The notes under the pieces were generated by a model. It made no database searches. It was given only the letters and a program-made list of their open reading frames with translations, and was not told where the DNA came from. A program made the position numbers and the translations under genes. Positions 1-12,600 of a DNA stretch of 64,000 bases are shown here, piece after piece. The stretch's first letter is position 1; every line of letters starts with the position of its first letter. Source of the DNA: Amphibalanus amphitrite (Eukaryota > Arthropoda > Thecostraca > Balanomorpha > Balanidae); assembly GCF_019059575.1 (NCBI RefSeq), contig NW_024881691.1, positions 310,001-374,000 on the forward strand, written 5' to 3'.

Positions 1-484
1 ACATGTTGATTGTCAGGCGAACCATATCATTAGGTCGAGGGTGTAAAATGCTCAGTAAAAGGGATGATGGGTCACATTCTGACCACTTCACAAAAAAATA
101 TCGCCACATTTTCATGCAGCGCCAGTCAGGTCTACTATTTTGAGATAGGTCAACCGATGTAGGGATATTTTTCTGTTTTGCAAGATCAGCAAGTCAACCA
201 TGTCACTCAAATTCAACATATCAACGCCATCCCCACGTTGGGACCTACGCGCCACTCGGAGGAGAAATGCTGCACCTGTAGCGCCTGCTCGGAGGACCGG
301 TGCCGCCGGCCGGCCCGGCCCCGTCGTGTGACCTCGGGGGCCGTCGTCTGACCGCGGGCGCCTGCCGGACACGGCGGGCGCCCCCAGGGAGGGGAGGCCG
401 GAGCGCGGCCGGCGCTAACAATACATTGCACTGTGCGTGTCGCCGTGTTGACGGCCGTGGCCGGCCGGCTCACTGGCGCACGGG
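1..484 (-). other. Probable Lim1 3' UTR and downstream sequence
   Basis: Follows the Lim1 stop codon on the minus strand. I saw no AATAAA or ATTAAA in sense orientation here, so cleavage may occur beyond the window edge. No other gene was seen. Confidence 0.5.
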
Positions 485-534
485 TCACCAGACGAGGCCC
501 TCGCTGCTCGGGTGGTCGGTGAAGCTGCCGGGAC
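485..534 (-). CDS. Lim1: Lim1 coding exon 6: C-terminal peptide and stop
   Basis: A 50-base exon after CCCCGGCAG that encodes [15 protein letters not shown] and a TGA at 487-485. It is in phase with exon 5, and the acidic-hydrophobic-Trp ending matches the Lhx1/5 C-terminus, so I take it as the true last coding exon despite its size. Confidence 0.75.
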
Positions 535-3500
535 CTGCCGGGGAGAGAGACGGGGTCGTCAGTGAGGGAGAACGGTCGGCTCACCCGCCGGCGCCGCGCG
601 TGGGGGTACATACAGGCTCCATATGGGTCACGGAGGTGTTCACACTCTGTCACGGAGAGTGCACCGCGCTGTGGTTATGTTCACGTCTCGGTAATATTCG
701 CGTTTGGTGTGTGAGAAACCAGCACGGTACGAGAGGCACGGCAGCGCGCTCCGAGAGGCTGTTCTCCGGTGATCGGACCTCCTGGCGCCCCGCACGTGGG
801 CGGCACGCGCGCTCCGCCGCCAGAACGGCCCCCACCGCGCCCCATCACCGCCACTGGAGACAAACGTGACGCGCTGGAGACAGTCCGAGACGGCCGAGCG
901 GCTCGCCCGCCGCGCCGCCGCGCGCGCTCCATCACAATTCATTGGGCCGTTTTGACGCGTGTCACCATGCATTACCGGAGCGCGCCGGTCGCCGCTGCGG
1001 CGCCAATTAACTTGTCGGCCGCCGACCGCGCCCGTTCCGCGGCGCTGGTGGCGCGGCCGACAGCCGGGCGGCCAACGCGGCGCGCCGTTCTGCGCCAGTG
1101 CCGCGCCGGCTCCGCGCTGCCGCGTTTACAAACTGAGCGGCGGCCGTCCGCGACGAGCGACCATTGCGCGGGGCCGCCGCGGGACATTGTGCGGGGCCAC
1201 CGCGGGACACGGCCGCGAATTTCGATCAATCGCTCGAGATCGATATCCCCTCCCCCACACGCAGCCTCCCCCCTGTGATCGGGGCGGAGGCGAGGGGGGG
1301 GGGGGTACGATCGCATGCCGGCGCCCCGGCAGGACCGTCACTAACCACAGGGCACCGGGTGGGATCGCCTGACCGGCCCCAATCGATCCAGATCAAACTT
1401 TAATTAGTTTTGTTAGATTTAAGTGGTATCTTTTCTTCGGCTTCCTGATTGCTGTCATTAGTGGGTGGCGCCGGCGGTGAGCCGGCTGCACGCTGCACGA
1501 GAGACCGGTGGGCGCGGCTTTGGGGACGGGGCGCCGCACAGTCGCTGGGCGCCGCCGAATCAGTGCCCAACAGCTGGTGAGAGGCTTCATAAATGTGCGC
1601 TGTGTCGTTTAAATGGATTTTATTTACCCCTGAGCACTTAACTTTTCTGTCGATTGCCTGTGTTTGAGCGTGATTTTCTGCACGATTTAGTCACAGCCCA
1701 CATTGGTGGCACTGCTTGCTTTGGTCCGGTCTGACCCCCAGTACGCAGTCTGACCTCTAATGGCGCACTGTACTCGGTAATCGGTACTCACCCTGAGGCG
1801 GCGGGCCGGGCGGCATGCCGTTGACCAGGTTTCCGGCGCTGTCGGGACTGGAGCGCTGCGACATCAGGTCGCCGTGCGGCATGAAGGGGTGATCCATGGG
1901 GATGCCGTTCATCCCGCCAAAGTCGCCCATCGGCCCGCCGGGCGGCAGCGGCTGCTCCATCGAGACGGGCACGCCGGGACCTGCGGACACGACCGGTCAG
2001 CCGTCAGTATAGTCCGGAATTCCGCACACACACGACACACTGACTATTGACTAACGAGGAGCGCAGAACTGCGCCCGCTCTACTGTCTAATGCTAGCAAT
2101 CAAAGGCTACGATCATTAGTTCAGGAGAAATGGTGGTAAATAAGAAAATAAAACATACAAGTTGATGGTATTCATCTGCAGCATGTATCGCCAGCTTCTG
2201 ACACGTGTGCCGAGTCACCGGCGGCGCGCCCGTGCCATTGTGCCACGTTAGCCAGCGCTGCATTCAGCCCCGCCCACGCGGCTCTATTGTTGGCGGCGCG
2301 CGCGCGGCGGCGCCCGCTGTGTTCCTGCCCCGGACAGCGCGTGCTGCACACTCACCTCCCGGCGGGAAGCCCATGCCCGGGTTGGGCCCGCCCGGGAAGA
2401 ACTCGTTGAACGGCTGGTGGCCGTAGAACTGGCCGTCCGCGTAGAACGGGAACTCGTCCATGCTGGGCGACATGCGCATGCCGCGCAGCTTGCGCGGGTT
2501 GCCGAACATGTGCGCGCGCATGCCCATCGAGGAGAGCTGCTTCATGCGGCGCTCCTTGCTGCGTTTGTTCTGGAACCACACCTGCGGACGGAGGGCGCGA
2601 GGTCAGCGGGGGCTCTGGGAGGCACACCTGGCGGAGCTGAGGTCACCGGGTCAGGGGAGTGTGAGCGTCACTGGCCCTCCGACTCACAGACGGTGAGTCA
2701 GGCGGCCGCTGAGTCAGCGCTGGGAGCCGCGGTGGGTGGGAGTCGCCACGGTGTCACTATCTCCCCGGCCGCGGCGGCTCAGACCACACCAGAGCGGCCG
2801 TCGGCGCGGCGGCCGCCACTGATCAACACGCCGCGGCCCGGGCCGTCCCATAAATCGGCACTGGCCGACTGTAAATCCGCCGACTCGACGCCAGAGACGG
2901 ACGACATCCGCCGCCGCCGGCGGAGCGGCTGTCCGCGGCGGCACACACACACCTCACAGCTCTCACACAAATCTCACACCTCACAGAGACGCAGAGCTCA
3001 CATCCCACATCTCTCGCACAGATATCACACCTCGTGGACAGGTAGACACCTCACATCTCACACACGGGACCCCACCCAGGGACCGCACACGGCACTGTCC
3101 CCCCCCCCTCCCGCGCCCCTCCCACGCGCCGCCCTCCGCGGTGTCGGGGTGACGAGGCTGCGGTCTGCGGTCAACCGGCGGCGGGTGCGTGCGGCGCCGG
3201 CTGCCGACGGCCCAGCCGCAGTAATCGCCACCCCTGTCCGGCCGTGTTCGACCAGCCGAGGACAGCGTGACGGACACTCGAGGTGAGCAGAGTGATTGGT
3301 GAGAGTCATGCTATTGGAAGGAACGCTGACGACTCGTTCCAGTCGCTCCTGTCGTCAGGATGAAGCGAGGTGAACTGGTGGCTATGTTCAACAGCAGTAG
3401 GCATTGCTGGGCGGTGGTATGCAGCTGACACACTGTGTTAGGCCCGCAGTTTCCCGCTGGCAGTTTCCCGCTGGGCTTAGTTCCCCTGTTGGGTCCCCGT

Positions 3501-6500
3501 TTCAGGGCGGCCGGACCTGTCACCTCACGGCGGGGAGCGGGCGCCGGCGCCCCTCCGACACACGGCCCCTATCGGTCTCACACTCGACTGGGCAGCACCC
3601 TCAGGGTCGCCTTTTCACGGCGCGGGTCAGGCGGCGCGGCCGGCCGACCCGCCGCCGCGCGGCCGCTGGGAGCCGTGTCCGCGTCGTGTCGCCGTGTCCG
3701 TGTCATGTCGCCGTGTCATTTTTTGTCGTCCCGCCGCCGGACAAAGTCGGCCCGTCCCGCGCGGAACGAGCCGCGCCGTATCATCGCGCGCCGGCCGATG
3801 GCGCGATAGCGGCCGCCGCGCGCGCGAGATGGCTCTATTCTGCGCTGCTGGCCGCCGAGCGCACCGCTCAATCAACTGTGAGACTATTGTTCCTGGCGAT
3901 AAAGCACGGCTCGGAGGAGCACGGCGACTGAGCAGGACGGAGCACGACAGTCGCTCTGCGGAGTGACGGGGAACTGGCCGAAATAAATTACTCGACCAGT
4001 GGACGAAAAAGGTTAAATGATCACCATTTGGGTATTTGTGAGCAAAACGATGAAGATGTTCAATTGATGATTAGGAGAGCAAAATTTTAAGCTAAATAGG
4101 TACTTTGATAAAAAAGAACTACACGTGACAAACAAACATCGCATGAGAACGGCTGTAGCCGGGCCTATAACAGTAGGCACTCCCTACTAATTTGAGCTCC
4201 GTCTAGTTGGTCATTTGGCCGCTGTAAGGGCGTAATTTCGGCGCGCCGCTCGGAGCGCCTATATCTGGGTCTGGCTGCCGTGAGAAGATCTCCGGGATGG
4301 CCGGCGGCTGCTCTGGCCTCTGCACCGCGCCGCGGCCGCGCGAGTCGTGCCGGGACGGCCGGCCGGGGCGGTACGGCGCCGGTCGTCTGTGTCCCGACCA
4401 TTGCTCTGCACGGCGACCTCTGCACGCAGCGCCCCCGGCCCGCCGCCGGTGGGAGGGACGACGACGGAAAATGGCGCCCGGTCGGCCTCCCAGGCAGGGG
4501 TCACCAGCCAGTTCGGGTGCCCGATCAGCAGCCCGTCCGTACGCCCGTCTCCGTCCCTGGCTCCGCCGCCAACGGCCGACGGGAAAAGGCCGGGAGAAGC
4601 ACTCATATCGCGGCCCTCCTCCGCCGAATACCTTTATGAGCTATGGCAATGTGCAGCAAACCCAGAGCAGACGTGCACTTCGCAAGTGCAAGGGCGCAGT
4701 ACATATGTCAAAACTCGGACGGGCGAATTTATGCCAGCGCATAAAAATGAGCTGACTTAACGGCCCGGTGAGGAGCGTGACCGGCGGAGTGCCGGCGGCG
4801 GCGCGCTCGGACGTAAAGAAGCCGCGCGCCCGGCGGATCCTCCGTCCGAGCAGCACCCGTCGACGCCGACAAGAACGGCGGCAAAAACGGACGGCTGTCG
4901 TTCACGCGTCGGGCGCACCGCGGAGGGCCGGCCCGAGGTGTGTCCGTCAGACAGCCGAGGTGTGTCCGTCAGACGGCTGACCTTCCGTCTGACGGGCCGT
5001 CAGCAGCGTCAGCAGCGTCAGCGCCGGCGGCGTCAGCCCGAGACGGCCGGCTAACAGACACCGACAGACTGGGCCGACAGACTGCTCCGGAGACTGACCA
5101 CGCAGACTGGCGGAGCTCAGCAGACTGGCGGAGGGCGACTCTGGAGACTGACGGGCCGAGCTGACGGAGCTCAGCCGGACGAGACAGCTCAGCCGAGCGA
5201 TGCCTTCCCGACATCCGGGACAAGATCCGATTTGGCTTTGCGATGCATCATTGCGCTTTAATCCTGTTCGGAGCAGGCATTGACACGGCTGGACGGCCGA
5301 GTTAGCCCACCGGTCTGCGCGGTACCAACGCGGCTCCTGTCGGCATGGTGGAGCGTGCTGCAGACACCACCGTCTGCCGCTCATCACTGTGTTGGCAGCT
5401 CTCCCACTGGGCCGGATCTCGCCGGCTCGAAACAGCGACTCATGCCACCCGGGACAGAGCGGTCCGCCCTGGCAGCTGCTGGTATGTACCGTGTACCTGT
5501 AGGTGTGCGACCGACGCGGCTCGACTCACCGACCCCGGTCGCCGCCGGCGGACGAGTGTGGTCGAGGCAGATCTAGCGGCGGCGGCGTCACATTAATTTG
5601 CGGAATGCGTGATTAGTTCGCCGGCGCGGCGGTGTGGTCGGGCGGGCGTCATGACGGGGCGATTTACCGTCTCCAGCGAGCAGCGCCGCCGCCGCAATCA
5701 GATACCGGGCGTGCATAAATAAAAACGTTATAAATTAGGAGCGCGGCGCGACTGTTTGTGCCCGATAGACGGGTCTTTTTTCGGCGGACGCGCTCGGCCG
5801 CTCGATGGAGAGATACGATACAGCGCCGACCGGCCAGGTGCGACAACGCCGAATAACCGCCGCAAAAGTCAGAAAGGCCGCGGCACGCCCCCCGCCGCGC
5901 GCGCCACACGAAAAAATGGCCGCGCTGCTGCCGGGAAAGGCTAACATTTGTTTTCTGCGCGGTGGCGGCGGCCGATGCGCGAGATAACTAGGTGTCGCAG
6001 CTGGGCCGGCCGGCGCGCCGAGCCCCCACCTGAATAGCCACCCGACAGGAGAAAAATCCCGGGATCTTATCAGACCGTCAGATACACGATCTGGGCGCCG
6101 ATTGCGCAGGAATCCATGTCGGAATTTACGCGCTGTGTATAAAATGTCAGGGGATCGGTCACGGCGGCTCCGTGCAGCGGCAGACGCCGCGGAGCCGCGC
6201 GGCTCTCAGGGCCCCGGGGGTGGCGGCCAGCGGCCGATCGCGGGAGGGGGCGGCAGGGCGTGCGCGGCGCGAATTCCGTTGCCGCCGCCCGAGTCTCCTC
6301 CCACCGCGGTCGGCGCCGCCCCCTGTCCGATCTTATGCAACGGCCGGCTGATTTAGGCGCGGTGCGGCGCGCGGAGGCGGTCGGCCGGCGACGTTCCCAG
6401 CCCGGTCCGCAGGCCGTCGCCCCGCCCCGCACCGATTTATGACAATCGGCCGCGGCGCGGCGCCGACTTTTGCGGCGCCGTCGGGTCCGTCTCAAAACCT

Positions 6501-9500
6501 GAGCTCGTAAGGCTGATTCACGTTTGATACGAGATCAAGCTCATGATCCGCCTCCCTGGTATCGCCCGGGGCCTCCGAACCCGTCTCCCTCAGAACAGAC
6601 ACGTTCCGAACAGAGCTGCGGCCACCGCGAGGGGGCAGTCACGGACATGTGCGGCGGCTCTTAAATGTCCGTGTAACGATGCAGTTGAACAATCAGACAG
6701 ACAGCAGGACAGCGGACAGACAGCAGGACAGCCAGCGGCCGGACAGCGGACAGCGCCCGGTGTCCGCGCCGGTAATTGATCGGCGGTGCCAAAGGGCGGC
6801 CGCCGATCGGGCGCGTCCGTCGCCGACCAGATGGCCGCCGCCGATCCGTAATGGCCCGCTCGCGTTGCAGCTGTTGGTCACAATGCAATCTGGGGCGGCG
6901 ATCGAGCCGGCCTCTGCCGCGGCGCGCCGGGAGGTGAGGCCGAACTCCCCCGCCGTCTCCCGGCGCCGGCCGCCGCGGCCCGGCTCTTATCTGGCCACTC
7001 CGGTGACGCCGTCAGAAACCGGAGTCGAGCAGACGTGACCGCCGCGCCGGCCAGCGCGCGCAAAAACACACCCCCTGCGGAGGGTCACAACGGCGGCGAC
7101 ATGCTGCCGTAAGCGGCGCGCCGCGACAAAAAGCAGCGCGCCGGTGACGCGCATGACGCGGCTGGCGCGCCGTCGTGACCTGGTGCTGACGGTGCCGAAT
7201 CATTGACGGCACCCGCCCGAGCCGTCACAGCCTGCCGTCAATGCGACAGCACCCTGGCGAATGGATCGGGGAATGTCTGTTTGCATTCGATGTGCACGTA
7301 TGGGACGTGGCGAACGGGGGCCATTCAGAGGCGGTAATGGCATGGTGGAGCGATCCGCCTCGGCAGTGTATGGACAGCGACCGCCATCGGACGCCCGTAA
7401 AGGATCCTGGCAAACACGGAGTGCGAGGACCGGACACAGCTCGGCACACACCCGACACACCAGCGCGGCAGTCCGCGCTCCGAGCGCCCCTCCCTCGGCG
7501 GCAGCGGCGCGTCACTCACCTGGATCACCCTCATGGGCAGGCCGGTCTCCTTGGCCAGCTGCTCGCGGATGTGCCGCGTCGGCTTGGGCGTGGCGTTGAA
7601 GGCCGCTTTGAGCACCTCGAGCTGCTTGGCCTTGATGGTGGTGCGCGGGCCGCGCCGCTTGTTGCCGCCCACCTTGTCGTCGTCGGCCGTCTTCCCGTCG
7701 GTCTGGGCGTCCCGCGCGGCGTCCATCTCGGCGTCCGAGCCCGGGTCCGACTCGTGCTTGTCCGAGTCGACCACCGAGTCGGGCGCGCCCACCGAGGCCG
7801 CCTTCTCGCTGAGCGGGTCGCCGCCGCCGGCCGGCGCCGACACCGGCGTCGACACCAGGTTGTTGTTGGTCTCCAGCTTGACGGCGGGCGCGTCGAGCTC
7901 GATGGCGGGCAGCGAGGGCGTGTTGATGGCGTCTCCGCCGGCGGTGAAGTCCTCTTCCTCCTCCTCGTCCTCGCCGTGGATCACAGAGTCGGCTGCCGGA
8001 GGACGGGGGAGGTCAGCAGTCAGCAGGAGGGCGGGCACACGTTCAGGGCGGTCAGCAGGGGAACGAGGGGACGGTCAGCGCGAGGACGAGGCACGGTCAG
8101 CACGAGGCACGGTCATCGGACACAGCGGCACTATTTGTAGAGATACTAAACGAATTGATGTCAATGTGCCGAGGCTTAAACGCAGCTGCCCGCTCCCCCA
8201 CGATGTCACAGTGCATCCATAAACAGAGAAGCACAGTCCCTGACAAGTAGTACATGTGTACACAAGTGCTGGCGCCGGCGTGTTTTGATTCGCCTGTACA
8301 AAGACCGACTGACAGACTCGAACAACACCTGGATACACTGATGACATTGCCACAGGTGGCCGCGATGGGCTCGTTTCCGGACGGCCAAAGGCGAACTCGA
8401 TAACCCACAACGGACGCTATTGGTATGCGAACGATAACATAAAGAATAGGTCGTTAATAGGCTGGCCTTTAAACGGTTATGCAACTCCTACCAGCTCGTA
8501 AGGGGCTTTTTTCCCTGCGTCATGCAACACCGCCAGCGGAACTGCATAATTTCCTCTCGGCCGGAGCAATGCGGCCGGCGCGGCGGCGCGGCACGGGATG
8601 ACTGCAATTTGAGACCGGCACCGGCCGGCAGACCGCCTCCATAAAGCAGCAAGATGTGTGAAACGTCTAGTTATCCGGTGGTCGAACGGCGCGGCCGGTT
8701 TCTCTCGCGTGCCGGCGCCCCATTGCGGCCGGCCGACCGGCCACTGGGTGGACCGGCGGCGGCCGGCCCCGCGCCGCCACCGGCACCCCGGCTCCTCGAA
8801 ATTAGGAGGTCCGCCCGCCGACACGCAACGGGTGCTGGCCAGGGCCGACCCGAGGCCCGGCGGGCCGCGAGGCGCCGCCGCCGCCGCCGCCGGAGCCGGA
8901 GCCAGCCGGCCAAAACAGATCGCCGGCATGACTGATGGCGGCCGGGGCGCCCACTGTGACTGAACGGACATAAAACACGTACCCCGGCCGGCGGAACGGA
9001 CGGCTGCGGGCTGCCTGGGAACGACACCCCTCCCCCCTCCACGGCGGGATATCGCATATCCGTCAGCCAGCGTCAGCCGCACTATGTGTGCTCTCTTGAT
9101 GATATGGCTTCCTTGCAACGAGCAGACGCCTGTCAACTAGGTCATTTCATTCCCCGACGGGAAAATTATTTACTGGTTTCAGTATAAATAAAACGCCTAT
9201 TTCGCCGGGTATAATCGCTTGTTCCCCCATTGAAAGCGGCGAAACAGAAACGATTTATCATACAATTATTTGTAAATTGCCTTCATAAATTTCAAGGTGA
9301 ATCCTTTTAGTGTGAACATCGTTTACCTAATTGTTCGGTACGCCGGTCGGACAGAGACAATTACGTAGGGAATATTGCAGCCGAAAAGTACGCTCTCAGT
9401 GGCGTAATGTTGCATGATTGTTGTTGAATGGCAGGAAGGCCAGGTGACTGCCTTTGTGCGATCTGTCTGCACCATTTTCCGATGGATCGTAAAAAGCGCC

Positions 9501-9599
9501 GGCATGGAAGCACCATAAACAGCCGGTCGGCGGCGGGGCGCCGCGCGGCCGGTCTCATCAACCCCGGATACGATTGTCGTTGACTCCAGTTGGCCGCCC

Positions 9600-9630
<31 letters not shown>

Positions 9631-12600
9631 GCTCTGGCTGGCGGCGCAGTGGCGGAAATTGCGCCGTTTATCGGCGGACGTCAGTCGCGAGCTGCGCGGG
9701 CGACAGCCGGCAGACGGCCCGGCCGAGACGGAGGTGCCCCAGCCGCCCCGAGCCGACCGTGAGCCGTCGCCCGGCCCTGGGACCGTCCGGGCCGCGCCAC
9801 TCGAGACATTACCTCACCTGGGACCCGCCTTTTGCGACAGGAACCGCATACTTGGGATACCGTTCGGACAGGGACATTTTTAGCTGGTGGACGGACGGGC
9901 GGGCGCGGCGCGGCGCTCGGCAGCGCCCCGTCGCGCCGCGCCGGCCCGGCCCCTGATTACGGGCCTAACCCTTCAGCCGGCGCGGTGGCCGGCCGGCCGG
10001 CCCCCATCCATCAGTGCGCGATATTTTGTCTTTGGCGCATAGTTTTAGCGCGCGCGGCCGGTGATTAATGCGGAATCCGGTCGCGAACGGGCGGTCTCCG
10101 CCCCGCCCGTCCATCAGCCGGGGCCGACTCCGCCCGGCGGCCGGCCGGACGGTCCCGACGGCGAGCGGCCGGCCGGGGAGCACCGCGCCGGGCACCGCTG
10201 ACCGCCAGCCGGCCACATCCCACTACTTCCGGCCACCCGGCGCGGATCAGTGACATAATGGAGTGGATAGAGTCTCCGATCATTAGACAATGGACGCGCG
10301 GTGATAACCGCCCACCTAATGGGCTCCAGGTTAACAGTTCACAGAGCCAGTATTTGACGGGAGAGATTGATTTTTGTGTGCCTATTGAGAGCTCCGAGAT
10401 CTCCCAAGTCTGCCAGATAACGACCGTCGTCCGTGACATCACTAGCAGATTATATCGCTCCTGATGAAGCCTCTCTGATACGTTGCTGTTTGCAACATGC
10501 AACAGCCGACCACCGCGACCGCCGTGTGTTAGAGGTACGGAGTGATCAGTGAGTCTCTTGAGATGCCCTCGGTCGGTGGTGAGATGCGGTCCAGTCCATC
10601 TGTAGCTGCCGACCGGAGGTAGGAAATCTCAGGGGTAGCTGCCGACCAGAGCTGGTGAACCTCAGAGGCAGCGCCGACCGGGCATAGCCGGCGTGAATCA
10701 GATTGTTCCCCGATCCCCGCGGCCAATTAGATGAATTATTAAAGCGCCTGGAACGGGGACCGGTCGGCGTCACCAGCGGGATGAATGAAGGAAGTGAACC
10801 CGCGGAGAGAAGACAACAAAGGAACAATCGGCCGGGTTCCGGCGGCCAGCCCGGCGGCGGCGCTCGCTCTCCGACAAACACGAATGGCACCGGAGCGCGG
10901 TGGTTGAACCGCCGCCGATTGAGCCAGAACTGGTTTGGGCCGATGGGCAGTAATTCGGCACCGGTCGTGCCGATCGTTTCCTGGCGGCCCGTGGAGACGG
11001 TGAGTCCCTTCCGTGCAGCTGTGCCTCCCTCTGTTCGCGCCGCCCAGCCGCAGAGCCGGCGGAGGAGTTACAGCGCCGGCTGACGAGCCCACGCCGGCTG
11101 ACGATTAGCATACGATACGAGGGTGATCGGAGATTCCAATCTACTTTCCGCCTCCTCCGTACCAATGTGACGCAACCCTTCCACCTGGGCTTCCACCTGA
11201 GGTTCCATTCCACCGCCTTCGCCGCCTCCTCAACACACCCTGCCGGCAGTCTCGGCGCTCACCCGGGCCCCGTCCACCGCCCACCCGGGCCCCATCCGGC
11301 GCTCACCCGGGCCCCGTCCACCGCCCAACCGGGCCCGTCCACCGCCACTGCCACTGCCAGTCAGATGGCCACAACTCGCGCTGCCGCGACAGGCCGACCG
11401 TCTGCATTCACGATTTACCGACTCCGCGTGCAATTCTGCACGGATGCATAAACTGCAGACGAATGGCTGATAATGAGACAAATTCGGCATCATTAGCCGG
11501 GTCTTGACAATGCCGGCGCGCCGCGGCATGACGGCGGACCCGGCGCGCGGCCGTATATCGCGACACACCGCCGCTGTGCGGGGACGTGGCGGTGCGTGGC
11601 GCGTCCCGGCGACACGGGGACCCCGGGTCACGAGCGGCGGTCCGCCGTGACCGGCGCACGGACCAGGGATCACGGATCACGGGGCGCCGGCAGACGGTTA
11701 AACCTACCGAGCGGCGGTCGAGCGGAGAGAGAGAGGCTGTCCGTCCACCGACCGACAACCGTGACTGTGACGGCGGCTGGACTGGACGGGGGCGACTGAC
11801 TGGACTGCGGCTATTGACTGGTCCGCGGTCACGCCGTCCGTCAGTCGCTCGGCCGTACAAGGACAGATGCTATCGGACAAATCAGCCAGTCTCCGGATGA
11901 AGCCACTCTCAATGTTCGGCTCCGCGTCAGAGAACAGGAGCCCAGGCGTGTAGACTATGTGACCTTATCGTGGGCTTGAACGCGCTGAACTCTCAATCTC
12001 TAACGGTTAGCTTTTGCATGTAAATATTTAGCTAGCTGCCCCGAGAGTTTGAATGGGTTACTTACTAAATAGTTGTTTGAGCGGCAGTCCCGTCAGGGCT
12101 GGGTGTCAATAGGGAGGATTGATTTTGTGCCGGTGTCAGCCAGCTTTGACAACGTCAGGATTAAATTCACCTCTTTGAATCCAACTCTATGATCCTTCGA
12201 GTTGTGACAATAGAAGAGTTCCGTGGTCCAGGCCGGATTTTGTGACAGTGTTGAGAGCGACTGGTCGTGGCGGCACCCGGGGCCGGTTGGTCCTAACTCG
12301 CCGTAGCGGACCCGCACCGTGTTGGAACCCTGCAGTGCTGGCCTGGTGAGACCCTAGTGCTGGCCTGGGGGACCAGGGGTCGTGTTCACACTCGCCGAGA
12401 GCTCCACACGGGTCCCGGCACCCTCCCGATAATCGGTGGCCTAACGGCCGGCCGACATGACACGAGTCCGGCCCGGAACGGTGAGCAGTGAGCACCCAGC
12501 CCGCTCACAGAGGGGAGTTGCGGCCGCCGCCCGGTTTCACACGACATATTCACCGGTAAATAGGTACAGCTCTGACGTTATGCGACGCCCAGGACAGCTG

